Below, piece after piece: positions 35,908-44,645 of a DNA stretch of 64,000 nt. Origin of the DNA: Mesorhizobium sophorae (GTDB taxonomy: Bacteria > Pseudomonadota > Alphaproteobacteria > Rhizobiales > Rhizobiaceae). Position 1 is the first letter of the stretch, and each line of letters starts with the position of its first letter. Location: assembly GCF_002270415.1 (NCBI RefSeq), contig NZ_NNRI01000013.1, forward strand, positions 124,001-188,000. Reading direction: 5' to 3'. The position numbers and the translations under genes were made by a program. Below the pieces are notes generated by a model. That model searched no databases, was not told where the DNA came from, and saw only the letters and a list, made by a program, of their open reading frames with translations.

Positions 35908-36648
35908 ATGCCCGCAAAACTCTCCGTCAATCTCAATGCCGTCGCCATGCTGCGCAACCGGCGTGACCTGCCGTGGCCGAGCGTGACGGGCCTCGGCCGC
36001 ATTGCGCTCGCAGCCGGGGCGCATGGGCTGACGGTGCATCCGCGCCCCGACGAGCGGCACACGAGACACTCGGATCTGCCTGAGATACGGTCCCTGATCG
36101 ACGACGAATTTCCGCGCGCGGAATTCAACATCGAGGGCTATCCGACCGAGGATTTCCTGGTGCTTGTGGAAAAGCATCAGCCCGAACAGGTGACGCTGGT
36201 GCCGGACGATCCGGCGCAGGCGACGTCGGACCATGGCTGGAACTTTGCCGCCGAGGCCGCGTTCCTTACTCCGATCGTCAGGCGTCTGAAGAAGGGCGGC
36301 TTTCGTGTGTCGGTGTTTTCTGACCCCGACCCTGCGGGCGTGACGGCCGCGCGTGACACCGGCGCCGACCGCATAGAGCTTTATACAGGCCCTTATGGCA
36401 GTTATCATTCCGATCCCGCCGGAGCAGCCAAGGAATTGGAAAGACTGGGAAAAACCGCTGATGCCGCGCTTGCCGCCGGTCTTCAGGTCAATGCCGGGCA
36501 CGATCTGGTGGTCAGCAACCTTCCGGCACTGGCAAAGCGCATTCCGGCATTAGCCGAAGTGTCGATCGGACATGGATTGACAGCCGACGCGTTGGAGTAT
36601 GGCATGGCCGGCACGGTGGGGCGGTTCCTGAAGGCCTGCGGGTGGTAG
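35908..36648 (+). CDS. pdxJ: Pyridoxine 5'-phosphate synthase
   Basis: PdxJ condenses 1-deoxyxylulose 5-phosphate with 3-amino-2-oxopropyl phosphate to give pyridoxine 5'-phosphate, the ring-closing step of vitamin B6 synthesis. With the ATG at 35908 the protein is 246 residues, the usual length. Signatures are KLSVNLNAVAMLRNRR, GLTVHPRPDERHTR, FNIEGYPTEDFL, LVPDD and the phosphate-binding end IGHGLTADALEYGM. ATGs upstream at 35887 would add seven residues that do not belong to the family. Confidence 0.95.
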   Translation: MPAKLSVNLNAVAMLRNRRDLPWPSVTGLGRIALAAGAHGLTVHPRPDERHTRHSDLPEIRSLIDDEFPRAEFNIEGYPTEDFLVLVEKHQPEQVTLVPDDPAQATSDHGWNFAAEAAFLTPIVRRLKKGGFRVSVFSDPDPAGVTAARDTGADRIELYTGPYGSYHSDPAGAAKELERLGKTADAALAAGLQVNAGHDLVVSNLPALAKRIPALAEVSIGHGLTADALEYGMAGTVGRFLKACGW

Positions 36649-36745
36649 GGTAGAGCCGCGTCTTGAAAGTATGGCAGCCATCGCGTGCAATTGATATCGT
36701 ATCGCAGCATGCATAGAGCGCCGCGCGCTTGTCGGAGAGTGGTCG

Positions 36746-38659
36746 ATGGCCCTTGCCAGTAGCGGTAGCGAGGCTGGAACCGTCGAACAATCGAGCCATT
36801 CCGACGTCGAAAAGCACAGCACCAAGGTTCTGATGCTGGGCGCGCTCGGTGTCGTCTATGGCGATATCGGCACCAGCCCCATCTACGCCTTCCGAGAAGC
36901 GCTCCATGCTTCTCCCGGCACCGATACGCGTAGCGATGTGCTGGGCGTTCTGTCGCTGATTGTCTGGGCGCTGACGATCATCGTCACCATAAAGTATGTC
37001 GCCTTCGTGCTTCGTGCGGACAACAAGGGCGAGGGCGGTACGCTATCCCTGATGGCGCTTGCACGAAGCGCCTATCCGAAAGGCGCCCGACTAATTCTCG
37101 GGATCGGGCTTTGCGGTGCGGCGCTGTTCTTTGGCGACGCTATCATCACACCGGCCATCTCCGTGCTGTCGGCGGTCGAAGGCCTGGAGGTGGTGACCCC
37201 GACACTGGATGCCTATGTCGTGCCCATCACGTTGGTCATCCTGGCCCTTCTGTTTTCGGTGCAACGCTTCGGCACCGGAAAGGTCGCGGCGGTGTTCGGG
37301 CCGGTGACAGCGCTTTGGTTCCTGGCCATCGGCATTGCAGGGCTCTATCACCTGACGGACGATCCATCGGTCCTGATGGCGATCAATCCCTACTACGCCG
37401 TCTATTATCTCGCCGGTACTCCGACCGCCGCCTTTGTCACCGTCGGTGCCGTGTTCCTGGCCGTGACCGGGGCCGAGGCGCTCTATGTCGATCTCGGCCA
37501 TTTCGGGCGCAAGCCAATCGTGATGGCCTGGTTTTCCGTGGTTTTCCCGTGCCTGCTGCTCAACTATTTCGGGCAAGGCGCTTTTGTCCTGGCCAATGGT
37601 GGCAGGCCGACCAATCCATTCTTTCAGATGCTGCCTGACTGGGCACTGATGCCGATGGTGGGCATGGCAACGGCCGCGACCGTTATCGCCAGCCAGGCGG
37701 TCATCTCGGGCGCTTTTTCACTGACCCGTCAGGCCGTGCAGCTCAACCTTCTGCCGCGCATCGAGGTGCAGCATACCTCTGAAATGCAGCTCGGGCAGAT
37801 TTACATGCCCCGCGTCAACCTGCTCATCGCGATCGGGGTGATGCTGCTGGTGGTTGGTTTCGGCAGCTCGAGTGCGCTGGCCTCCGCTTACGGAATTTCG
37901 GTGACCGGCGAAATGCTGATGACGACCATTCTGCTGTTCGTGGTGATGCGCAAGCTGTGGAAATGGAAGCTGGCGCTTGCCTTGGCTCTGGCCCTGCTGT
38001 TTGGCATTATCGACAGTGGTTTCTTCTTGGCAAACGTCGTCAAGATATTCGAAGGCGGATGGGTATCAATTACTGTCGCCTGCATGATGGGGCTGATCAT
38101 GTCGACATGGATTCGCGGCACCCGCTATCTGTTCGACAAGACCCGGCGCAACGAGATCCCGCTCGATTTCCTCGCCGGCAATCTGCTGAAGAAGAAGCCG
38201 CAGCTGGTGTCCGGCACCGCCGTGTTCCTGACCAGCGATCCCTTGAGCGCGCCAACGGCACTGATGCACAGCCTGAAACACTACAAGGTGCTGCATGAGC
38301 AGAACGTCATCCTTTCGGTGGTGACCGCGCCGCAGCCGGTGGTGCCCGACAGCGAGCGGGTCAAGATGGAGACGGTCAACGAGCTGTTCATGCGGGTGAC
38401 GCTGACCTTCGGCTACATGGAGCAGCCCAACATCCCGCGCGCGCTGGCGATCTGCCGCAAGCAGGGCTGGAAGTTCGACATCATGACGACCTCGTTCTTC
38501 CTGTCGCGACGTTCGCTCAAGGCCTCGCCCAATTCCGGCATGCCGGTGTGGCAGGATCGGTTGTTCATCGGCCTGGCGCGCACGGCGGCCGACGCGACCG
38601 AATATTTCCAGATCCCGACCGGCCGTGTGGTAGAGATTGGTACGCAGGTAGCGATCTGA
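36746..38659 (+). CDS. kup: Kup-type potassium uptake transporter, first copy
   Basis: This 637-residue K+/H+ symporter of the KUP/HAK/KT family has about twelve membrane spans and a cytoplasmic C-terminal domain. The N-terminus carries GALGVVYGDIGTSPIYAFREAL, the family signature. From about residue 460 to the stop the sequence is identical to the second kup gene, and the DNA is identical for 518 bp. The upstream 90 bases also resemble those before the second copy, so the whole unit was duplicated in tandem. Confidence 0.95.
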   Translation: MALASSGSEAGTVEQSSHSDVEKHSTKVLMLGALGVVYGDIGTSPIYAFREALHASPGTDTRSDVLGVLSLIVWALTIIVTIKYVAFVLRADNKGEGGTLSLMALARSAYPKGARLILGIGLCGAALFFGDAIITPAISVLSAVEGLEVVTPTLDAYVVPITLVILALLFSVQRFGTGKVAAVFGPVTALWFLAIGIAGLYHLTDDPSVLMAINPYYAVYYLAGTPTAAFVTVGAVFLAVTGAEALYVDLGHFGRKPIVMAWFSVVFPCLLLNYFGQGAFVLANGGRPTNPFFQMLPDWALMPMVGMATAATVIASQAVISGAFSLTRQAVQLNLLPRIEVQHTSEMQLGQIYMPRVNLLIAIGVMLLVVGFGSSSALASAYGISVTGEMLMTTILLFVVMRKLWKWKLALALALALLFGIIDSGFFLANVVKIFEGGWVSITVACMMGLIMSTWIRGTRYLFDKTRRNEIPLDFLAGNLLKKKPQLVSGTAVFLTSDPLSAPTALMHSLKHYKVLHEQNVILSVVTAPQPVVPDSERVKMETVNELFMRVTLTFGYMEQPNIPRALAICRKQGWKFDIMTTSFFLSRRSLKASPNSGMPVWQDRLFIGLARTAADATEYFQIPTGRVVEIGTQVAI

Positions 38660-38661
38660 CG
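38122..38661 (+). repeat. Kup 3' conversion tract, copy 1
   Basis: Bases 38122-38661 match 40225-40764 with a single mismatch, and 38144-38661 match perfectly. The identity begins abruptly inside the gene and ends two bases after the stop codon, while flanking parts of the two genes are clearly diverged. Confidence 0.95.
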
Positions 38662-38842
38662 GACGCATATGCTGCCGGTCCTGCTGGTGCGACCATGCCT
38701 GCAGATCGAGCCCGCGAATCTCGCGTGGACCGATGATCTCCCGAGCAGCCGAGCGTTGCCGGCATGGGAGCCATCACGCGACGGCACTTGATATTGCATC
38801 GCAGCAAGCGTAGATGACCGCGCACTTATCGGAGTGTCGTCC

Positions 38843-40762
38843 ATGGCCCTTGCCAATGCTGGTAGTGAGGCAGAACCCGTCGAACAATCGAGCCATCCCG
38901 AAATCGAACAGCACAGCACCAAAGTGTTGATGCTGGGCGCGCTTGGCGTCGTCTATGGGGATATCGGCACCAGCCCGATCTATGCGTTCCGCGAGGCGCT
39001 GGTGGCATCGTCGCGCGGTAGCGTGGCGGATCGCGGCGATATTCTTGGCGTTCTGTCGCTGATCATCTGGTCGCTGACGATCATCGTCACCATCAAATAC
39101 ATCATGTTTGTGCTGCGCGCCGACAACCGCGGCGAGGGCGGCGTGCTGTCGCTGATGGCGCTGGCGCGCGGCAGTTTCCCCAAGCGTTCGGCGCTGATAC
39201 TTGGCATCGGCATCGTCGGGGCATCGCTTTTCTTCGGTGACGCCGTCATCACGCCGGCAATCTCGGTGCTGTCGGCCGTCGAGGGCATGAATGTCGTCAC
39301 GCCTGCCTTCCAGCCTTATGTGGTGCCGCTAACTCTGGTCATTCTTGCCATGGTGTTCGCCGTACAGCGCTTTGGCACGGGCGGGGTGGGATTGGTGTTC
39401 GGCCCGGTGACCGCAGTATGGTTCCTGGCCATTGGCCTTTCCGGTCTCAACCACATCATCGCCGATCCGGAAATCCTGTGGGCGGTGAGCCCACACTACA
39501 TCGTTGCCTTTCTGATCAATTCGCCCGACGTCGCCTTCGTTACCATCGGCGCCATCTTCCTCGCCGTCACCGGCGCCGAAGCGCTCTATGCCGATCTGGG
39601 CCATTTCGGCCGCAAGCCGATCGTGCTCGCCTGGCTGGCGATCGTGTTTCCCTGCCTACTGCTCAATTATGCCGGGCAAGGCGCCTTCGTGCTGGCAAAG
39701 AACGGCGTGGTCGGCCATCCGTTCTTCGAGATGAACGAGGGCTGGACGCTGATCCCGATGGTCGTGCTGGCGACTGCTGCGACCGTGATCGCCAGCCAGG
39801 CGGTGATTTCGGGCGCCTTCTCGCTGACCAGGCAGGCCGTGCAGCTCAACATGCTGCCGCGTCTGGAAATCCTGCACACATCTGAAAAACAGTCCGGCCA
39901 GATCTACATGCCGCGCGTCAATCTCTTGCTGGCGCTGGTGGTGATGATGCTGGTCGTCGGCTTCGGCGAGTCCAGCAAGCTGGCGTCGGCCTATGGTATT
40001 TCGGTGACTGGCAACATGCTGGTGACGACGGTGCTGCTCTATGTCGTCATGACGCGTATCTGGAAATGGCAGCTGTGGCTGGCCGTCTCGCTGACGGCGC
40101 TGTTTGCCTTTATCGACATCGGCTTCTTTGCCTCCAACATCGTCAAGGTGTTCGAGGGCGGCTGGGCATCGCTGGCTGTGGCCTTCACCATCGTGCTGGG
40201 CATGTGGACCTGGGTGCGCGGCAGCCGCTATCTGTTCGACAAGACGCGGCGCAACGAGATCCCGCTCGATTTCCTCGCCGGCAATCTGCTGAAGAAGAAG
40301 CCGCAGCTGGTGTCCGGCACCGCCGTGTTCCTGACCAGCGATCCCTTGAGCGCGCCAACGGCACTGATGCACAGCCTGAAACACTACAAGGTGCTGCATG
40401 AGCAGAACGTCATCCTTTCGGTGGTGACCGCGCCGCAGCCGGTGGTGCCCGACAGCGAGCGGGTCAAGATGGAGACGGTCAACGAGCTGTTCATGCGGGT
40501 GACGCTGACCTTCGGCTACATGGAGCAGCCCAACATCCCGCGCGCGCTGGCGATCTGCCGCAAGCAGGGCTGGAAGTTCGACATCATGACGACCTCGTTC
40601 TTCCTGTCGCGACGTTCGCTCAAGGCCTCGCCCAATTCCGGCATGCCGGTGTGGCAGGATCGGTTGTTCATCGGCCTGGCGCGCACGGCGGCCGACGCGA
40701 CCGAATATTTCCAGATCCCGACCGGCCGTGTGGTAGAGATTGGTACGCAGGTAGCGATCTGA
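38843..40762 (+). CDS. kup: Kup-type potassium uptake transporter, second copy
   Basis: This 639-residue KUP-family symporter is a tandem paralogue of the preceding gene. The start at ATG 38843 is set by alignment with the first copy (MALANAGSEAEPVEQSSH against MALASSGSEAGTVEQSSH); a GTG nine bases upstream is also in frame. Membrane-domain sequence is moderately diverged from copy 1, but the cytoplasmic domain is identical. Two Kup genes side by side are usual in Mesorhizobium and Bradyrhizobium and may differ in affinity or pH optimum through their membrane domains. Confidence 0.95.
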   Translation: MALANAGSEAEPVEQSSHPEIEQHSTKVLMLGALGVVYGDIGTSPIYAFREALVASSRGSVADRGDILGVLSLIIWSLTIIVTIKYIMFVLRADNRGEGGVLSLMALARGSFPKRSALILGIGIVGASLFFGDAVITPAISVLSAVEGMNVVTPAFQPYVVPLTLVILAMVFAVQRFGTGGVGLVFGPVTAVWFLAIGLSGLNHIIADPEILWAVSPHYIVAFLINSPDVAFVTIGAIFLAVTGAEALYADLGHFGRKPIVLAWLAIVFPCLLLNYAGQGAFVLAKNGVVGHPFFEMNEGWTLIPMVVLATAATVIASQAVISGAFSLTRQAVQLNMLPRLEILHTSEKQSGQIYMPRVNLLLALVVMMLVVGFGESSKLASAYGISVTGNMLVTTVLLYVVMTRIWKWQLWLAVSLTALFAFIDIGFFASNIVKVFEGGWASLAVAFTIVLGMWTWVRGSRYLFDKTRRNEIPLDFLAGNLLKKKPQLVSGTAVFLTSDPLSAPTALMHSLKHYKVLHEQNVILSVVTAPQPVVPDSERVKMETVNELFMRVTLTFGYMEQPNIPRALAICRKQGWKFDIMTTSFFLSRRSLKASPNSGMPVWQDRLFIGLARTAADATEYFQIPTGRVVEIGTQVAI

Positions 40763-40764
40763 CG
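40225..40764 (+). repeat. Kup 3' conversion tract, copy 2
   Basis: This is the partner of 38122-38661. The direction of conversion cannot be decided from this window alone. Confidence 0.95.
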
Positions 40765-40797
40765 AGCCCTTGCCGATGAACGGTTGAGGAGACGGGA

Positions 40798-41838
40798 ATG
40801 AGCGGCGAATTGGTGCTTGTTACCGGTGGCTCCGGCTTCCTCGGCGCGCATTGTATTCTCGAACTGCTGAACGCCGGCTACCGCGTGCGCACGACCGTGC
40901 GCTCGGCCAAACGCGAAGCCGATGTTCTGGCCATGCTCAAGGCCGGCGGCTCCGAGCCTGGAGCGGCGCTCTCGTTTGCCGTCGCCGATCTGATGGCCGA
41001 TGCGGGCTGGCCGGATGCGGTGGCCGGTTGCGACTATGTGCTTCATGTCGCCTCGCCATTTCCGCCCGGCGTGCCGAAACATGAAGACGACCTGATCATC
41101 CCGGCCCGTGAGGGTGCGTTCAGGGTGTTGCGCGCGGCGCGGGATGCGAACGTGAAGCGCGTCGTGCTGACCTCGTCCTTCGCGGCAATCGGTTATGGCA
41201 AGCTGCCGCCCGGCGGGCAGCCGTTCACCGAGGAGAGCTGGACCGATCCGACGGCCAAGGTCAGCGCCTATGTGAAATCGAAGACGCTCGCCGAACGCGC
41301 CGCCTGGGATTTCATTGCCGCGGAGGGTGGCAAACTGGAACTCGCGGTCGTCAATCCGGTCGGTATCTTCGGGCCGGTGCTCGGCCCGGACCATTCGACC
41401 TCCACAGAATTTGTCCAGCGTATGCTGAACGGTGCCATGCCGGGGCTGCCGCGCCTGTCTTTCGGCGTTGTCGACGTGCGCGACGTGGCGGACCTGCATG
41501 TGCGTGCCATGACCAATCCTGCCGCCAGGGGCAAACGGTTCCTGGCGGTTGCCGGCGATTTCATGACCGTGCGGGAGATCGCGCAGACTTTGAAAACGCG
41601 ACTGGGCGATGCCGGGGCGCGCGTCTCGACGCGGGAACTACCCGATTGGCTGGTGCGCATCGTGGGCCTGTTCAACCCGGAAGTCGCACAGTTGGTGCCG
41701 GAACTGGGAAAGGTCAAGAATGCAACCAAAGCGAGGGCCGTGCGCCTGCTAAGCTGGGCGCCGCGATCACGCGAGGACGCGCTGGTCGCTACCGGCGAAA
41801 GCCTCATCCGGCTCGGTCTGCTCAAAAAGGCGAAGTAG
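40798..41838 (+). CDS. NAD(P)-dependent extended SDR (dihydroflavonol reductase/aldehyde reductase-like)
   Basis: This 346-residue oxidoreductase has the Rossmann motif TGGSGFLGAH at residues 9-18 and the SDR catalytic pair Tyr and Lys in SAYVKSKTLAERAAW. The order and length fit the extended SDRs related to dihydroflavonol 4-reductase and yeast-type aldehyde reductases. The substrate is unknown and is probably an aldehyde or ketone. A GAGGAGACGGG ribosome site precedes the start. It lies 34 bases after kup copy 2 and ends at a strong hairpin. Confidence 0.85.
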   Translation: MSGELVLVTGGSGFLGAHCILELLNAGYRVRTTVRSAKREADVLAMLKAGGSEPGAALSFAVADLMADAGWPDAVAGCDYVLHVASPFPPGVPKHEDDLIIPAREGAFRVLRAARDANVKRVVLTSSFAAIGYGKLPPGGQPFTEESWTDPTAKVSAYVKSKTLAERAAWDFIAAEGGKLELAVVNPVGIFGPVLGPDHSTSTEFVQRMLNGAMPGLPRLSFGVVDVRDVADLHVRAMTNPAARGKRFLAVAGDFMTVREIAQTLKTRLGDAGARVSTRELPDWLVRIVGLFNPEVAQLVPELGKVKNATKARAVRLLSWAPRSREDALVATGESLIRLGLLKKAK

Positions 41839-41840
41839 CG

Positions 41841-41865
41841 CCGGAAGCCGGGGTTCGGCTTCCGG
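41841..41865. terminator. Hairpin between convergent reductase genes
   Basis: CCGGAAGCCG (41841-41850) and CGGCTTCCGG (41856-41865) form a perfect 10-bp stem with a five-base loop, directly after the SDR stop and before the stop of the convergent NmrA-type gene. There is no T-tract, so it is a probable but not classical bidirectional terminator. Confidence 0.6.
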
Positions 41866-41881
41866 GACCACTCACCGACCG

Positions 41882-42772
41882 TCAGCCCGCCAAGGCAGCC
41901 TTGTTGGTCTCGAGGAACTGCTTCAGCGACACCGACTTGCGGCCGGAGAGCTTTTCCACGGCGTCCGTCACCATGCCAAGACCGCCGCCCCGCGTGGTGG
42001 CGTCGAAGGACACCAGAAGCTTGGCGAAGGGCTCAGGCAGGCCGGCTGCCTTCATGCCCTCGGTCAGGGCGTCGTCGGAAAGCTGCACGACCTGGATGGG
42101 CTTGCCGGTGACTTCGGTGACGAGGGCCGCGACCTCGGCGGTCGTATAGGCCTGGGGTCCTGTCAGCGTGTAGGTCGCGCTCTCGTTGGTGCCGGAGGCG
42201 AGCCCCGCGGCGATCGCCGCCGCGAGATCGTCGCGCGCGCCATAGGAAATGCGGCCATCGCCCGCCGACGTGTACCATTGGCCCGATGCCAGGATTTGCG
42301 GCGTTGCCATGAACAGGTTCTCGTCATACCAGCCATTGCGGAAGATCGTATAGGCAATGCCTCTCGCCTTGATCGCTTGTTCGGTGTCGTAGTGGTCGGG
42401 CGCGAAATGGACCGGTGAACCCGGCTCGGGGTTAGGCATCGAGGTGTAGAGCAGGTGGACGACGCCGGCCTTGCTGGCCGCGGTCACGGCCGCGAGCTGC
42501 TGCTCGCGGCGCTTTCCCTGCACCTCAAGTTCGTTGGTCGAGATGATGAGCGCCCGGCTGGCGCCCGCGAAGGCCTTGGCAAGCGATGCCGGATCGTTGA
42601 AGTCGGCGGCCCTGACGACAACGCCGCGCGCCGCCAGGTCGGCAAGGTTGGCCGGCGTGCGCGTGGTGGCGATGATCTGCGCCGCAGGGACGTTGAATGT
42701 GTCCAGCAGGTGGTTGATGACGCTGCGGCCGAGTTGGCCTGAAGCGCCGGTGACGAGGAGGGTTTTGCTCAT
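41882..42772 (-). CDS. NmrA-family NAD(P)H quinone oxidoreductase (QorB/YtfG-like)
   Basis: This 296-residue Rossmann protein starts MSKTLLVTGASGQLGRSVI with GASGQLG as the nucleotide loop, and contains RNGWYDENLF and QAYTTAEVAALVTEVTGKPI. These are typical of atypical SDRs such as E. coli QorB (YtfG), which reduce quinones with NADPH. It is divergent from an HxlR regulator, the same pairing as ytfG-ytfH in E. coli, which supports the call. The ATG at 42772 is chosen; the upstream extension is Pro-rich and unrelated. Confidence 0.85.
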   Translation of the reverse strand: MSKTLLVTGASGQLGRSVINHLLDTFNVPAAQIIATTRTPANLADLAARGVVVRAADFNDPASLAKAFAGASRALIISTNELEVQGKRREQQLAAVTAASKAGVVHLLYTSMPNPEPGSPVHFAPDHYDTEQAIKARGIAYTIFRNGWYDENLFMATPQILASGQWYTSAGDGRISYGARDDLAAAIAAGLASGTNESATYTLTGPQAYTTAEVAALVTEVTGKPIQVVQLSDDALTEGMKAAGLPEPFAKLLVSFDATTRGGGLGMVTDAVEKLSGRKSVSLKQFLETNKAALAG

Positions 42773-42812
42773 TGGAGATCCTGGCATGGGTCGGAGAGGA
42801 GGGACTAAAGGC

Positions 42813-42829
42813 GGTCTCAAAAAGAGACC
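42813..42829. promoter_or_regulatory. Candidate HxlR operator
   Basis: GGTCTC (42813-42818) and GAGACC (42824-42829) form a perfect inverted repeat around AAAAA, in the 80-base region between the divergent quinone reductase and HxlR genes. The direct repeat ACTAAA flanks it at about 42803 and 42833. A TAAAAT at 42835-42840 may be the -10 of the HxlR gene. Confidence 0.6.
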
Positions 42830-42852
42830 AGCACTAAAATAGGAATTGACCT

Positions 42853-43317
42853 GTGGCCGTAAAGAAGGCAGTTTTTCGGGAGGTAGGCACAGCCAGGGAA
42901 CCAGCCGTGGACAGCACCATCGTCAATCTCAGATCCAAGCTCGAGATCTACAAATCCTTGAGCGATGGCGGCAACATCGCCGATTGCCCGGTTCGCGACG
43001 TGATCCAGGGGCTGAACGGCAAATGGAGCTCACTGTTGATGGCGGCACTGGCCGAGCAGCCCTATCGCTTCGGCGAGCTGCGGCGGCTGGTGCCCGACAT
43101 TTCACAGCGCATGCTCACCCAGACGCTCTACGACCTGCAGCGCGACGGCTATGTGCATCGCGAAGTGTTCCCGACCAAACCGCCGAGCGTTGAATACAGC
43201 CTTACCGACCTTGGACGGTCGATGTTCGGCGCCTTGCACCAGCTGATCCTGTGGGCCGAGCTCAACCATGACGCTGTGCGCGACGCACGCGCCGGTTTTG
43301 ATGCCGCCCAAGGGTGA
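42853..43317 (+). CDS. HxlR-family regulator with N-terminal redox cysteine (GTG start)
   Basis: This 154-residue winged-helix regulator has the HxlR core CPVRDVIQGLNGKWSSLLMAALAEQPYRFGELRRLVPDISQRMLTQTLYDLQRDGYVHREVFPTKPPSVEYSLTDLG. Cys45, just before the HTH, is the position oxidised in quinone- and aldehyde-sensing members such as QorR. The start is a GTG at 42853. It probably represses the divergent quinone reductase and itself through the GGTCTC palindrome, and responds to quinones or electrophiles. Confidence 0.88.
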   Translation: MAVKKAVFREVGTAREPAVDSTIVNLRSKLEIYKSLSDGGNIADCPVRDVIQGLNGKWSSLLMAALAEQPYRFGELRRLVPDISQRMLTQTLYDLQRDGYVHREVFPTKPPSVEYSLTDLGRSMFGALHQLILWAELNHDAVRDARAGFDAAQG

Positions 43318-43379
43318 GCCGGCCCGCGAAGCGGACAAAGCCAAGGGCTGCGGCTTGATTTAGTCCGCCCGCTGAAGGA

Positions 43380-44645
43380 TTGTCCGGCCAGTTCGGCTTT
43401 GGGGGCATTGGCATTTCCTACGATATCGCGATTGCCGGGGCCGGCCCGGCGGGGCTCGCCATGGCGCTCTATCTCAAGCGCACCGGGCACAAGGTCACCA
43501 TCTTGGAGCGCTTCGAGGAGCCTAAGCCGGTCGGTTCCGGGCTGATCCTGCAGCCGACCGGGCTGACGGTGTTGGTTGATCTCGGCCTGATGGACGAGAT
43601 ACTGGCGCTGGGTAGCCGCATCGACCGCTTGCATGGCGCGGATGCCTCGACAGGCCGCACTGTTCTCGACGTCCGCTATGATGCTCAGCGCGGCCGCCGC
43701 TTCGGGCTGGCGGTGCATCGGGCGGCTCTGTTCGGCGTGCTCTTTCGTGCTGTGCAGCGCGAAGCGATCGCCATCGAGACAGGTGTCGAGATCGAGACTC
43801 TGGAGACCGGCGAACGGGCAACGCTGGTTTGTGGCAACGGCCGCAGGGAAGGGCCGTTCGACTTCGTCGTCGACGCCAGCGGCTCACGCTCGAAGCTGCG
43901 GCAGTGCGCAGGCAGTGCAGGCGCGCCACGCCCACTCACCTACGGTGCGTTCTGGGCCTCGCTGCGCTGGCGCGACGAAGGTTTCGACGAGCACGCGCTG
44001 CTGCAGCGCTACGACAAGGCCAGCGTGATGATCGGGGTGCTCCCGATCGGCCGGCCGGGGCCGGGCGCCGAAAGCATGGCGGCCTTCTTCTGGAGCCTGA
44101 AGCCGGCGGACGCCGATGAGGTGCGCACCAGGGGCCTCGACGCCTGGAAGGAGACGGTGGTTCGGCTGTGGCCCGAGAGCGAGGCATACACCAGCCAGAT
44201 CGAGGATTTCGACCAGCTCTCGCTAGCGCGCTACGGCCACCACACGATGAGGTGGCCGGCCGGCCGGGGGCTGGCCGTCATCGGCGACGCGGCGCATTCG
44301 ACCAGTCCGCAACTGGGGCAAGGGGCGAACATGGCGCTGCTCGACGCGGCGGCGCTCAGCCATGCGCTGGCGCGGACGCCAAACGTCGAGGCGGCACTTG
44401 AAGCCTATGCGAAGGCACGGCGGTGGCACGTGCGTGTCTTCCAGGCGCTGTCGCTGGCGTTCACGCCCTTCTACCAGTCGGACTCCATGGCGCTGCCCTT
44501 CATCCGCGACAGGCTGGTGGCGACGGTGGCAAGAATCCCGCCGGCGCCACAGTTCCTTGCCTCGATGGTGGCCGGCACGGTGGTCGATCCGTTCAGGCGT
44601 ATCGGGCTCAAGGAAGCGCGATGGCCAGATCGTTCCGCTGAATAA
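43380..44645 (+). CDS. FAD-dependent aromatic monooxygenase-like protein (PHBH fold)
   Basis: This 421-residue protein has the FAD loop GAGPAGLA at residues 20-27, ILERFEEPKPVGSGLILQPTGL in the second FAD contact region, and the C-terminal GD motif GLAVIGDAAHSTSPQLGQGANMALLDAA. It belongs to the p-hydroxybenzoate hydroxylase-like family, with UbiH and related enzymes. The substrate is unknown. The only usable start in frame after an upstream stop is the TTG at 43380, which has a poorly spaced AAGGA site, so the N-terminus is uncertain. Its 3' end overlaps the convergent GST gene by 38 bases. Confidence 0.82.
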   Translation: MSGQFGFGGIGISYDIAIAGAGPAGLAMALYLKRTGHKVTILERFEEPKPVGSGLILQPTGLTVLVDLGLMDEILALGSRIDRLHGADASTGRTVLDVRYDAQRGRRFGLAVHRAALFGVLFRAVQREAIAIETGVEIETLETGERATLVCGNGRREGPFDFVVDASGSRSKLRQCAGSAGAPRPLTYGAFWASLRWRDEGFDEHALLQRYDKASVMIGVLPIGRPGPGAESMAAFFWSLKPADADEVRTRGLDAWKETVVRLWPESEAYTSQIEDFDQLSLARYGHHTMRWPAGRGLAVIGDAAHSTSPQLGQGANMALLDAAALSHALARTPNVEAALEAYAKARRWHVRVFQALSLAFTPFYQSDSMALPFIRDRLVATVARIPPAPQFLASMVAGTVVDPFRRIGLKEARWPDRSAE

